Shown here: positions 19,955 through 28,402 of the stretch, in pieces | Position numbering within the stretch: the first letter of the stretch is position 1 | How the letters are laid out: each line of letters opens with the position of its first letter | NCBI GenBank assembly: GCA_018436705.1 | Contig: JAHDLA010000003.1 | Coordinates: 1 to 64,000 of the forward strand | Direction: 5' to 3' | DNA: 64,000 bases | Source: Sedimentibacter sp. | GTDB taxonomy: Bacteria > Bacillota > Clostridia > Tissierellales > Sedimentibacteraceae | Position numbers and translations under genes: made by a program | The notes under the pieces: model-generated | Seen by the model: the letters and a program-made list of their open reading frames with translations, nothing else | Told to the model about the DNA's origin: nothing | Databases searched by the model: none

Positions 19955-20766
19955 TATTCGCACCTCCCTAATTCATTCATGGCAATAGAATATTCTTCAT
20001 CGTTTGGAGCCTTTCCATGCCATGATGCCTTATCTTCCATAAATGAGCAGCCTTTTCCCTTTATTGTATCAGCAATAATTACCGCTGGTTTATCTGTAAT
20101 GCTTTTTCTTTCTTCAAAGGCTTTTTCCAGTGATTCAAAGTCATTTCCATCGGCTTTAATAACGTGCCATCCGAAAGCTTCCCATTTCTTATCGATAGGT
20201 TCAACTTTCATGACATCATTGTTTCTTCCATCTATTTGCAGGCCATTGTGGTCTATTATAGCAGTCACGTTATCCAGTTTATAATGCCCGGCAAGCATTG
20301 CAGCTTCCCATACCATTCCTTCCTGCATCTCACCGTCTCCAAGAAGGGCAAAAACTTTGTTTTTCTTCTTATCAAGCTTAAACGCTAGTGCCATTCCATT
20401 TGCAATTGCCAGGCCCTGTCCCAGCGATCCAGTGGATGCCTCCACTCCTGGAAGTTTTTTCATATCTGGGTGTCCTTGAAGTTTGGAGTTTATTTTTCTT
20501 AATGTTCCAATCAAGGATTTATCTACAAATCCCTTCTCCATCAACGCTGAATACAAAACTGGAGCGCCATGTCCCTTTGACAGCACAAAACGGTCTCTGT
20601 TCTCATCCTCAGGATTTTCTATATTCATTTCATTAAAATAAAGATATGTTACTATTTCAACTGCCGAAAGCGAACCTCCCGGATGCCCCGACTTTGCGTC
20701 GTGAATCATAGTTAAAATATTGCTTCTCATATTTTTAGCTATGACACATAATTTTTCGTGATTCAT
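19954..20766 (-). CDS. Transketolase, N-terminal subunit
   Basis: The 270-aa protein is the thiamine-diphosphate-binding half of transketolase. Visible motifs are the substrate-binding His segment SGHPGGSLS, SKGHGAPVLY, GSLGQGLAIANGMA, and the cofactor motif GDGEMQEGMVWEA followed by the metal-binding DHNGLQIDG. AAGGAGGATAAG precedes the ATG. It is followed directly by its C-terminal partner and preceded, 10 bp away, by the transaldolase-like gene, so the non-oxidative pentose phosphate enzymes are made together. Confidence 0.94.
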   Translation of the reverse strand: MNHEKLCVIAKNMRSNILTMIHDAKSGHPGGSLSAVEIVTYLYFNEMNIENPEDENRDRFVLSKGHGAPVLYSALMEKGFVDKSLIGTLRKINSKLQGHPDMKKLPGVEASTGSLGQGLAIANGMALAFKLDKKKNKVFALLGDGEMQEGMVWEAAMLAGHYKLDNVTAIIDHNGLQIDGRNNDVMKVEPIDKKWEAFGWHVIKADGNDFESLEKAFEERKSITDKPAVIIADTIKGKGCSFMEDKASWHGKAPNDEEYSIAMNELGRCE

Positions 20767-20776
20767 CTTATCCTCC

Positions 20777-21427
20777 TTATTTTCTCTTAGGTACTGATTC
20801 CCAATCCTTTAAAAACCTATCTATCCCTTTATCTGTCAGTGGATGCCCCGCCATTTGAATTAACACCTTGTACGGAACAGTGGCTATGTGGCAACCAAGT
20901 TTCGCAGCCTCTGTCACATGCATTGGATGCCTTATGCTAGCTGCTATTATCTCTGTATCTATATCGTAATTATTAAATATAGTTACTATATCCTTTATCA
21001 GTTCCATTCCGCTGCTGCTTACATCATCCAGTCTTCCCACAAATGGACTAACATAAGTTGCTCCCGCCCTTGCCGCCATCAGAGCCTGAGATGCGGAAAA
21101 TACAAGAGTAACATTTGTTTTTATGTTTTCTTTTTTTAGAACCTTCACCGCTTTAAGTCCTTCAATGGTCATTGGTATTTTTATAATTATATTTTTATGT
21201 ATCCTCGAAAGTTCTGTAGCTTCTTTAATCATTCCTTCACAGTCAGCACTAATAACTTCTGCACTTATTGGCCCGTCTACAATACCAGTTATTTCCTTTA
21301 CAACATCCTCAAATATTTTTCCTTCTTTGGCAATTAAAGACGGGTTTGTAGTAACCCCGCAAATAATTCCCATTTCATTTGCATTTCTTATTTCTTCAAC
21401 ATTTGCCGTATCAATAAATAATTTCAA
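20777..21427 (-). CDS. Transaldolase / fructose-6-phosphate aldolase family enzyme
   Basis: The 216-aa protein belongs to the short TalC/MipB/FSA branch of class I aldolases. [13 protein letters not shown] and the Schiff-base lysine in IIIKIPMT (Lys83) are clear. It starts at TTG with AGGAGG 7 nt upstream. The short family contains both true transaldolases and fructose-6-phosphate aldolases, and I cannot tell which from the sequence. The adjacent transketolase genes favour transaldolase activity in the pentose phosphate pathway. Confidence 0.88.
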   Translation of the reverse strand: MKLFIDTANVEEIRNANEMGIICGVTTNPSLIAKEGKIFEDVVKEITGIVDGPISAEVISADCEGMIKEATELSRIHKNIIIKIPMTIEGLKAVKVLKKENIKTNVTLVFSASQALMAARAGATYVSPFVGRLDDVSSSGMELIKDIVTIFNNYDIDTEIIAASIRHPMHVTEAAKLGCHIATVPYKVLIQMAGHPLTDKGIDRFLKDWESVPKRK

Positions 21428-21439
21428 TGTTCTGCCTCC

Positions 21440-22207
21440 TTATTCAATTACTTTTACTACGTCTTTATTGCCGAAAAGCACTCTAAACACAAAAATCGGT
21501 AATAAAATCTGCCTTTTTATTCTTTTTGGTTCTTTCATAAGCCTGTAAAACCATTCAAGCCCAAGCTTAATAAATAATTCAGGCGCTCTCTTAACATATC
21601 CGGCAAGTCCATCTAAAGTTCCGCCATTGCCTATAATTATTTTAGCGTTAATTTTATCTCTGTTAAATTCTATCCACTGTTCCTGCTTCTTAGCACCAAA
21701 TCCCACAAACAAAATATGAGGCTCCGCCCGGTTTATATCTTCTATAACCTTCACTTCCTCCTCGTGTCCCTGTTTACCTAAATGTGTCCCCTTGAAGTAT
21801 CCGTGCTGAGCTCCCATTATTTTTATGCCGGGATATTTTTCATGTACTTTATTCATTGCTGCTTCAGCAACTCCGGGCTTGCCCCCCACAACATAAAGTT
21901 TTAATCCCTGTTTATCTGCCAGCTTCAGCAGATTAACAGATAAATCAAAACCAGCAACCTTTTCTTTCAGTGGATGTTTCTTGATTTTAGAAGCATATAT
22001 CAAGCCTACACCATCGGGAATATTTATGTCCGATTTGTTCAGCAGCTCCATAAATTCATCATCTTTATGGCACATCATAACAATTTCGGTATTAGGAGTA
22101 TATATTATATACTGTTCATTATCGGCAATTTTCTTTTTTACCATGTCCATAGTTTCGTCCATGCTCTTATTGTCGATTCTGACACCCATTATACTTAGTT
22201 TGTTCAT
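21440..22207 (-). CDS. WecG/TagA/CpsF family glycosyltransferase
   Basis: The 255-aa protein has the family hallmarks: GVRIDNKSMDET at the N-terminus, TPNTEIVMMCHKD, the IPDGVGLIYASK segment, and a C-terminal ILFVGFGAKKQEQWI, then IIGNGGTLDGLAGYVKRAP. Family members transfer N-acetylmannosaminyl units to undecaprenyl-diphosphate-GlcNAc in teichoic-acid or secondary-polymer synthesis. It lies 2 bp from csaB in the same operon, which supports a role in making the wall polymer recognised by SLH domains. The exact sugar is not determined by the sequence. Confidence 0.9.
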   Translation of the reverse strand: MNKLSIMGVRIDNKSMDETMDMVKKKIADNEQYIIYTPNTEIVMMCHKDDEFMELLNKSDINIPDGVGLIYASKIKKHPLKEKVAGFDLSVNLLKLADKQGLKLYVVGGKPGVAEAAMNKVHEKYPGIKIMGAQHGYFKGTHLGKQGHEEEVKVIEDINRAEPHILFVGFGAKKQEQWIEFNRDKINAKIIIGNGGTLDGLAGYVKRAPELFIKLGLEWFYRLMKEPKRIKRQILLPIFVFRVLFGNKDVVKVIE

Positions 22208-22209
22208 AT

Positions 22210-23262
22210 CTATATTTCCTTTAGTATTTTATAATTAATCTTTGTCATCTCTCTCAATTCCTCTACGCTTTCTTCAAGCTTCTTCTTTTCCTCGGATTCA
22301 TTGCTGATTTTTTTCATTATTTCGTCAAAGAGCAAATCCACATCTATATTGTCAATCACACACGCAACTTTCATATTTACACTGTTTGCAAAGTGATCAA
22401 CTTTATGATCATATGAAACCGCCACAAAAGGTACATTTGCCGCTGCCGCAAATATTAGAGAATGCAGCCTCACTCCCACAAGCACATCCATATCTCTTAT
22501 TATATCAAACGCCTGGCTTGTTGTAAGCCTCTCCTTGTAATAAACAGCTTTGTCTCCAATGCTTTTTTCAACCTGATCTATCAGTTCCGTATCCTCATTG
22601 TAATAAAAAGGAATAAAATAGCACTCTATGCCGTTTTCAACCAGCTTTTCAGTTAGTATACTTATTTTTTTGCTTACATCAGCATTCTTCCAATTTCTCA
22701 GCGAAAAACAGACCTTTTTTTTACCGTGGCCTTTTGACTTGTATTTTTCTCCTGCTCTCAAATTAATTACCGGGTCGGTTGACAGAAATACTTTATTTTT
22801 ATCCATACCGATCCCTTCAAGAAATTCCTTGGAGTGCTTATCTCTTACAGTCATGTAATCTATAAGCGGCAGTGTATCTTTCAGGGCTTTTTTGCTGTTT
22901 TCATTTATTATTGGACCTATGCCCTGGCTGAGCATTATTACCTTATTATTCATCAACTTTGCAAGCCTGATTAAAAAAAGATAGTAGTATATGCTTCTCT
23001 TGCTTGTTATATCCTGAAGAAGGCTTCCGCCTCCAAATACTAGAGCATCCGACTTCACAAGATTGAACACAATTGAAAACACATTGTATCTGTCAATTGT
23101 ACTTACATTGTATTTTTTTCTTGTTCTTTCCTTATTGCCGGATAAAACCGTAATATTTTCTATATCCGTAATTTCAAGCATTTGTTTAATTGCCATCTCC
23201 AATATTGCTTCGTCCCCTAAATTTCCAAACCCATAGTATCCCGCCAACAATATTTTTTTCAC
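22210..23262 (-). CDS. csaB: Polysaccharide pyruvyl transferase CsaB
   Basis: The 350-aa protein matches CsaB-type enzymes in length and pattern: KKILLAGYYGFGNLGDEA at the N-terminus, FGGGSLLQDIT, the SQGIGPI segment, and the C-terminal RLHSLIFAAAANVPFVAVSYDHKV. It adds ketal pyruvate to the secondary cell-wall polymer, the modification that SLH domains bind. The GTG start overlaps the stop of the upstream DUF5693 gene (GTGA). The SLH protein at 3425-9754 is a natural client. Confidence 0.92.
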   Translation of the reverse strand: MKKILLAGYYGFGNLGDEAILEMAIKQMLEITDIENITVLSGNKERTRKKYNVSTIDRYNVFSIVFNLVKSDALVFGGGSLLQDITSKRSIYYYLFLIRLAKLMNNKVIMLSQGIGPIINENSKKALKDTLPLIDYMTVRDKHSKEFLEGIGMDKNKVFLSTDPVINLRAGEKYKSKGHGKKKVCFSLRNWKNADVSKKISILTEKLVENGIECYFIPFYYNEDTELIDQVEKSIGDKAVYYKERLTTSQAFDIIRDMDVLVGVRLHSLIFAAAANVPFVAVSYDHKVDHFANSVNMKVACVIDNIDVDLLFDEIMKKISNESEEKKKLEESVEELREMTKINYKILKEI

Positions 23263-25409
23263 TTCAGCCTCTCCTGCAACACAGCATATATTTTATATAG
23301 TAAATCCATTATAATAACAGCTATACATCCAATTACAATTCCAAACCCCAAAGCGATAACCGTTCTTGCCAAAGAAAGGTATAACGGTGTTCTCAAATGG
23401 GAAAAAGTGTTTATGACGGAAGATGTTCCGATTGCAGCTGCAAGCATGAATATACCCGTAAAAAACTCTGATTTTTTACTTGCGGCATACACAGCTGCGA
23501 AAACAGCAGGAAACGCAAACAAAAATTCTTTTGTTCTGGGTCGTGCCAGCAATACATATTCCATGAAATTTCTTGTAATCATTTCTATGTTTGAAGGCTG
23601 AAGATTCGATTCATGTCCCGTTCTGGAAATGTACACATAGGCAATGGCACCGATAATAGCAACAATTATTCCATAATAAATTTTTATCCTTAAATTCAGG
23701 AACTTTATTGCAGTATTTACAGCACCATTTACAGGGTTATCTGCTTCCCTGTTCATAAAGTATATCAAAAACATAATCAAAAATACTCCGAAAGGCAGTA
23801 TCTGAGCAAATTTTACCCCTCTGAAAATATCCATTTCAAGAAAGTACCTTACATCAGCGAGCATTGCGTCCACAAATGCTGCCCCTGCCAGCGATATAAC
23901 TATAGCCCCTGCCAGTATTACCGTTGAATAAGACATTGTTTTAATTAATGAATATTTTTCGGATGATTCGTATATTTTCTTTATTTGCATCATGAAGAAA
24001 TATATACCCAGTGATGAAAAAACAACTGCAGCAGCAAATGAAAAGCCTTTTTCAGATAAGCTTCTCATTACTAATGGTGCAAAAGCTGCAGGCACACTGA
24101 ACAAGTAAAGGAAACTTGCCCTTCTGTCCTTTATGTTAAACATTTTAATAAACAAGAATACCGAAGCCAGTGCTATGCCGAAAGACAATACAGCCAGTCT
24201 TTTTGATCCTATGTGAAATTCTTTGATGGCTTCAGCTCTTCCAAGACTTATACCATGCTCGTTAAGCCTTTCCTCAAGGCTTTCAAATGTTCTTTCATAT
24301 TCCTGCTCGTCAGTTAAGTATTTTGTGCTTTTTTGTTCTTCAAAGAATGGTTTAAAATATATAACTCTTATATTTCGCTCTGTAATCGCTCTAAACATTG
24401 TATTTTCAATTTCTTCAGCACCTTCGTAATTATAGTACTTGTTTCTCTCTCTTATGTAATCCCACATGGTGAAAACTCTTAGGGCACTATATCCCGAATC
24501 CTCAACCAGTTTATTCAAACCTTCGCTCTCGAGATGCTCTCTTTGCGTTGAACTCTCAATAAGCCCTATGGCAATATTATTTTCCCTTACGTATTCAAGC
24601 AGCTTATCCTCGTTTTCTGGATATCCCAGCACTTCCTTGCTGCCAACCAGATATATCCTGGGCTCTAATCCATATTTCTCATTGGTTGATTTATATACAT
24701 CCGTCAGTTTTTCATTGTATGTAGGAAAGTTAATAGGTCTTAATATAGCGTCGAGTCCCGCATCCTTTGCAAGATTAATTTTAGCATCGTCATAGCCGAT
24801 ACCGATATTCATCAGTCTTGAATCAACAGCTCTTTTAGACTCATATACTCCGTCACCCTTGAGATTTGTCACCCTTTCTGTCTGACCATAGTACACATCA
24901 TCATTTGTACCCTTCAGCAATATATAATAAACATTGTCCAGTGTGTATGTATCAAAAAATTCCTTACTGTATCTTTCTGTCAGCCCGGATATGACGTAGT
25001 TGTATAATTCTTCATCTTCTGTTGTTACGATTACATCATTTGAGCCGATTTCTTTTTCTTCAATCAATGAAACAATCTCGGCATCATAATCATCCTGCCA
25101 GTTATAGTTTTTAATGAGCTCTGATACCATTTCTGCTCTGATGGGTTTTCCCTGTTCCATCAATCGCTTTAATGTTTCTTCCGGTATTGCAACAGACTGT
25201 GCTCCATATTCCTTGAATTCTCTAAGCCAATAGCTTAAAGAATTCTCCGAGCTATTAGCGAATTTTTCCATTTCATTATAATCAAGCATGATTTCCGCAG
25301 TGTTATATTGTTTTTCGATTTCCATCCTCTGGTACATTGTAAAAACCGCTACCAACAGTGAAAAACAAATCAGCAGAAGAATCCATTTATCAACTTTATT
25401 TAACCTCAT
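23259..25409 (-). CDS. DUF5693 family membrane protein
   Basis: The 716-aa protein has one N-terminal membrane segment (about 10-27), an extracytoplasmic domain (about 28-390), and about eight membrane segments in the C-terminal half. Long proteins with this architecture next to csaB are known in Clostridia as DUF5693. A role in export, polymerisation or anchoring of the wall polymer is plausible from context only. AAGGAGATAAA precedes the ATG. It is the first gene of a six-gene operon running to 19019 with gaps of at most 12 bp. Confidence 0.75.
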   Translation of the reverse strand: MRLNKVDKWILLLICFSLLVAVFTMYQRMEIEKQYNTAEIMLDYNEMEKFANSSENSLSYWLREFKEYGAQSVAIPEETLKRLMEQGKPIRAEMVSELIKNYNWQDDYDAEIVSLIEEKEIGSNDVIVTTEDEELYNYVISGLTERYSKEFFDTYTLDNVYYILLKGTNDDVYYGQTERVTNLKGDGVYESKRAVDSRLMNIGIGYDDAKINLAKDAGLDAILRPINFPTYNEKLTDVYKSTNEKYGLEPRIYLVGSKEVLGYPENEDKLLEYVRENNIAIGLIESSTQREHLESEGLNKLVEDSGYSALRVFTMWDYIRERNKYYNYEGAEEIENTMFRAITERNIRVIYFKPFFEEQKSTKYLTDEQEYERTFESLEERLNEHGISLGRAEAIKEFHIGSKRLAVLSFGIALASVFLFIKMFNIKDRRASFLYLFSVPAAFAPLVMRSLSEKGFSFAAAVVFSSLGIYFFMMQIKKIYESSEKYSLIKTMSYSTVILAGAIVISLAGAAFVDAMLADVRYFLEMDIFRGVKFAQILPFGVFLIMFLIYFMNREADNPVNGAVNTAIKFLNLRIKIYYGIIVAIIGAIAYVYISRTGHESNLQPSNIEMITRNFMEYVLLARPRTKEFLFAFPAVFAAVYAASKKSEFFTGIFMLAAAIGTSSVINTFSHLRTPLYLSLARTVIALGFGIVIGCIAVIIMDLLYKIYAVLQERLK

Positions 25410-25508
25410 TTTATCTCCTTATATCCTTTTTAATTTAACAAAAAATTGGCAATATTATACCTATATAGAAAATAATAATCTCATACTCTAATGAGATTCT
25501 CTTATGAA
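25410..25508 (-). terminator. Terminator of the methyltransferase gene and upstream region of the csaB operon
   Basis: AATCTCAT (25477-25484) pairs with ATGAGATT (25491-25498) around a 6-nt loop, with ATTATTTTC after it on the minus strand. A TATAAT hexamer follows on the minus strand about 20 bp later, which could be the -10 box for the csaB operon, but I see no good -35 box at the right distance. Confidence 0.6.
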
Positions 25509-26345
25509 TTACTTTCTTAAAACGCAGACCACCATTTTTACCAAAAATTCCTTTAAACCTGGAAGTTTTGCAGGATATTTAAATATGTTCCTCAAGGGCT
25601 CTTCCGAATAATACTCGATATTAAATTTGCTGTTTTGCAATATATTATCAGCTCTTTTTATGGTCATTTTATTTATGTAAGAAAAATATTCAGTTCCATC
25701 GGATTTTTTGCTGATTCTGAATTCAATTCTGTCTCTGCCGTCAGGCAAATCCTTTACCAGCTCTTTATACGTTTCTATAAGTGTTTTTTCATTGAAGAAA
25801 ACATGTACCCACGGCATTCCCATTGCATCGCTTAAATGCGCACCATATGGATGATTGTAAGGCGGAAAATTTAAATACAGCCTGCCGTTCTTTTTTAATA
25901 TTCTGTAGCATTCATCAAGGACTTTTTCAGGTTCGTCCACATGCTCCATAGCATCATTCATTACTATGGTATCGAACGTTTCATCCTCAAAAGGAGTTTT
26001 AGACGCATCAGCACTTACAAATTGAAACTTATCTTCCATTCCGTATTTCTTTGCAAGCCCTTCTGCTTCCTCTTTATATTTTTCCAGGATTTCAACTCCA
26101 ATTATTTTCTTTACTCCCCTGGATGCGTAATACACAGTCTTGCCCCCTGCACCGCAGCCTATATCAAGGACGACTTTATCCTTAAACATTTCATCAACAC
26201 TTGTGTGTTTCAAGTAAAATTTAATTGTATCAATGCCTTTTTCATATTGCCATTCAGCATATGTTTTTTTGCCCTCATTGTTAAGGTTGAAGGGATGTAC
26301 AGGCAGTTTAAACATTTTATTTACTGTCATACATAATTTCTTCAT
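25509..26345 (-). CDS. Class I SAM-dependent methyltransferase
   Basis: The 278-aa protein has the AdoMet-binding glycine motif VVLDIGCGAGGKTVYYA (about 59-75), a following acidic residue in GVEILEKY, motif II SADASKTPFEDETFDTIVMND, and a motif III-like LKKNGRLYLNFPPY. This is a Methyltransf_11-type fold. The substrate is unknown. Its neighbours make wall polymer, so a glycan or lipid-linked substrate is possible, but it has its own promoter and terminator. The ribosome site AAGAAGG is moderate. Confidence 0.8.
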   Translation of the reverse strand: MKKLCMTVNKMFKLPVHPFNLNNEGKKTYAEWQYEKGIDTIKFYLKHTSVDEMFKDKVVLDIGCGAGGKTVYYASRGVKKIIGVEILEKYKEEAEGLAKKYGMEDKFQFVSADASKTPFEDETFDTIVMNDAMEHVDEPEKVLDECYRILKKNGRLYLNFPPYNHPYGAHLSDAMGMPWVHVFFNEKTLIETYKELVKDLPDGRDRIEFRISKKSDGTEYFSYINKMTIKRADNILQNSKFNIEYYSEEPLRNIFKYPAKLPGLKEFLVKMVVCVLRK

Positions 26346-26382
26346 ATTTTAACCTTCTTCATCAGTTTTTTATTCTTTTGCA

Positions 26383-26411
26383 ATTATATCATTTAGATTT
26401 ATCAAATTCAA
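26383..26411 (-). promoter_or_regulatory. Promoter of the methyltransferase gene
   Basis: On the minus strand, TTGAAT (26411-26406) is separated by 17 bp from TATAAT (26388-26383), about 38 bp upstream of the ATG. Confidence 0.7.
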
Positions 26412-26497
26412 TCATTTGTTATATGTTTATTACAGCAAATACATTCTTTCTAAGATATTGCCAACAATATGAATTAATCAGCTTCTGTCAATTTTTG

Positions 26498-26526
26498 TTG
26501 AATTATTTACTATTTTAATATAAAAT
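26498..26526 (+). promoter_or_regulatory. Promoter of the small exported protein gene
   Basis: TTGAAT (26498-26503), 17 bp, TAAAAT (26521-26526), about 46 bp upstream of the TTG start codon. It is divergent from the methyltransferase promoter. Confidence 0.6.
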
Positions 26527-26572
26527 ATCATTACGGCAAAATGAACAGAATATTATTAAGGGAGTTGTTAAT

Positions 26573-27061
26573 TTGAAAAAAATCCTTATTACAGTGCTAA
26601 TACTTACATTTGCTCTCACCACGGTAATATTTGCAGCACCGGGTGACACAAATGATCCAATTGTTGTATTGAGCTATCTGAATGATCGCCTAGAAGATCT
26701 GATAGAAAAATACAGTCTTGAGGATATTGATGAAATAAAAGAACAGGTTGAAGCATTAAGCGAAGGTTCCGGATCTACGGAAACAGGTGGATCTTCAGCG
26801 TTAGAAATCGTAGAAATCAATGAAGGTGAAAAGCTTATAGCAGGAGCAGGTTCGGAAATCATTTTAAGAGGCGGTGAAGCAACCGTTATTGGAAGCGAAC
26901 TTGGTGGAATAACAAATGTAACTCTGGGCAAGGATTTTGTATCAGGTATGGATCTTGTGCCAAATAATCTTTTTATAATTCCAAGAGATGATGGAAGAGG
27001 TGCCTATACGGACAGCTATGCAATATTTATGGTTCGCGGTACATATGAAGTAACAAAATAA
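26573..27061 (+). CDS. Small exported protein of unknown function
   Basis: The 162-aa protein starts at TTG (AAGGGAG, 8 nt upstream). It has a clear signal peptide (MKKILITVLILTFALTTVIFA, cleavage likely after AA). A short predicted coiled coil (about 30-62) is followed by a Gly/Ser/Thr linker (about 64-75). The C-terminal domain has the pattern IVEINEGEKLIAGAGSEIIL, then LRGGEATVIGSELGGITNVTLG. Similar small secreted proteins occur in clostridia without a known role. It is monocistronic, with its own promoter and terminator. Confidence 0.75.
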   Translation: MKKILITVLILTFALTTVIFAAPGDTNDPIVVLSYLNDRLEDLIEKYSLEDIDEIKEQVEALSEGSGSTETGGSSALEIVEINEGEKLIAGAGSEIILRGGEATVIGSELGGITNVTLGKDFVSGMDLVPNNLFIIPRDDGRGAYTDSYAIFMVRGTYEVTK

Positions 27062-27066
27062 ACAAA

Positions 27067-27100
27067 ACAACCCCCCCACCGAGTACGGTGGGGGGGTTGT
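27067..27100 (-). terminator. GC-rich hairpin, terminator for the minus-strand genes
   Basis: A perfect 15-bp stem, with the left arm ACAACCCCCCCACCG and the 4-nt loop AGTA. In the minus direction it is followed by TTTTGTTTATTTTG; in the plus direction there is no T-run. It therefore ends the minus-strand polA-coaE operon. Confidence 0.8.
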
Positions 27101-27121
27101 CTCCAGCAGAGATACTCCCTG

Positions 27122-27155
27122 CATCCATCCCAGCGGAATATTCCGCCGGGATGGA
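27122..27155 (+). terminator. Hairpin, terminator for the plus-strand exported-protein gene
   Basis: The stem ATCCATCCC-GCGGAA / TTCCGC-GGGATGGAT (one mismatch) is followed by TTTATTTTG in the plus direction only. It lies beyond the other gene's hairpin and abuts the stop codon of the converging minus-strand gene. Confidence 0.75.
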
Positions 27156-27157
27156 TT

Positions 27158-27769
27158 TTATTTTGTCAATTCTTCTATCGTTTTTATAAATTCATCATCT
27201 GCCTGGTAGCCTATAAGTTTCTGCTTATTATTTTTTTTACTGAATTCTGAATAATACTTTTCTTTTACATATACAACCTTGCTTTCTATATCATAGTACA
27301 AATCAAAATTGTATACATCATTGCCTCCAAACAGGCTTTTTTCCCCGACCGAAAAATCTGCATCTATCCAGTAATAGCCATCATCTGTCAGTGGAAGATC
27401 TTCTGTTCCTGATGTTTGATTTAGTTTAAGCAGACTTTCAAACAGCATCCTTACTCTTTCTGTTTTCTCTGAATCATTCGAAATGGTTCCGTCAAAGCTG
27501 TCAAGCTTCTTTATGTCTTCATGTTGGTTTGCATATCTTATTCCTTCATTTGAATATACGGTTATATCCACATCCGAAACATGGCTTACCGTACCTGTTA
27601 TTTCAGCTGTACCGGAGTCGAGAGCTTCATCAATCACAGCCATATAATCATTCTTCCTGAATAGGAACGAGACAAGGACCACAATCGCTGCAAGCACCAA
27701 TACCAGCAGCAGAATGCGACCGTAATTAATCTTCCTTCTTCTTGCATACATGCTTCGCCTTCTTGCCAT
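27158..27769 (-). CDS. Membrane-anchored protein of unknown function
   Basis: The 203-aa protein has a very basic N-terminus (MARRRSMYARRRK), then one membrane segment (about 19-40) and an extracytoplasmic domain of about 160 aa ending at the C-terminus. It is the third gene of the polA-coaE operon, 3 bp after coaE, with ribosome site AGGTGAG. I do not recognise the family. Topology predicts a short cytoplasmic tail and an external domain. Confidence 0.7.
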   Translation of the reverse strand: MARRRSMYARRRKINYGRILLLVLVLAAIVVLVSFLFRKNDYMAVIDEALDSGTAEITGTVSHVSDVDITVYSNEGIRYANQHEDIKKLDSFDGTISNDSEKTERVRMLFESLLKLNQTSGTEDLPLTDDGYYWIDADFSVGEKSLFGGNDVYNFDLYYDIESKVVYVKEKYYSEFSKKNNKQKLIGYQADDEFIKTIEELTK

Positions 27770-27772
27770 AAC

Positions 27773-28402
27773 TCACCTACTTAATCCTTTTATTTTAAAA
27801 AGCTCAGTAATTTTTCCTTCAAGCTCCTCAATTGTACCATCATTGATTATGACTTCATCAACCATAGATAACTTATCATCTATAGGTATTTGTTTATTTA
27901 TTATATTTAATACATCCTCAGGATTTTTATTTTCTATTATTGCTCTTTGTTTCAATCGAGCCGCCTGTGTTTCCGAATTCACATATATGAGCCATACTTC
28001 GTCGTATTTCAAGCCATATCCCTTCTTTGTTCTGATACTTTCCAAAATCAGAGGAATATCAAGAAAAACTATTTCATCTTCTGAAGCTTCAACGCCCTTT
28101 GCAAGCGTATCAATGACATATTCATGCACAATTGAATTTAACATAGTTAGTTTTTTTTCATCATTAAATACTATTCTACCCAGAGCCTGCCTGTTTATAG
28201 CATTATGCTTATCTAATATTTTGCTACCGAATGCTTCGGTTACCTTATAATAAAGAGCTCTTCCTCTATTATAGCCCTCATGAACAATTTTATCGGAATC
28301 CAGAACCAAATAACCGAATTTTCTAATTATATTTACGGCAGTTGATTTTCCTGTTCCAATTCCACCTGTTATAACAATCACTTTTTTATTATTTTGCTTC
28401 AT
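27773..28402 (-). CDS. coaE: Dephospho-CoA kinase
   Basis: The protein is about 209 aa from the ATG at 28402. It has the P-loop VITGGIGTGKST at the N-terminus, the substrate-binding segment VLDSDKIVHEGYNRG, and the VWLIYVNSETQAARLKQR core typical of CoaE. It catalyses the last step of coenzyme A synthesis. The start overlaps the 3' end of polA by 14 bp. The polA-coaE order is common in Firmicutes. Confidence 0.92.
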   Translation of the reverse strand: MKQNNKKVIVITGGIGTGKSTAVNIIRKFGYLVLDSDKIVHEGYNRGRALYYKVTEAFGSKILDKHNAINRQALGRIVFNDEKKLTMLNSIVHEYVIDTLAKGVEASEDEIVFLDIPLILESIRTKKGYGLKYDEVWLIYVNSETQAARLKQRAIIENKNPEDVLNIINKQIPIDDKLSMVDEVIINDGTIEELEGKITELFKIKGLSR

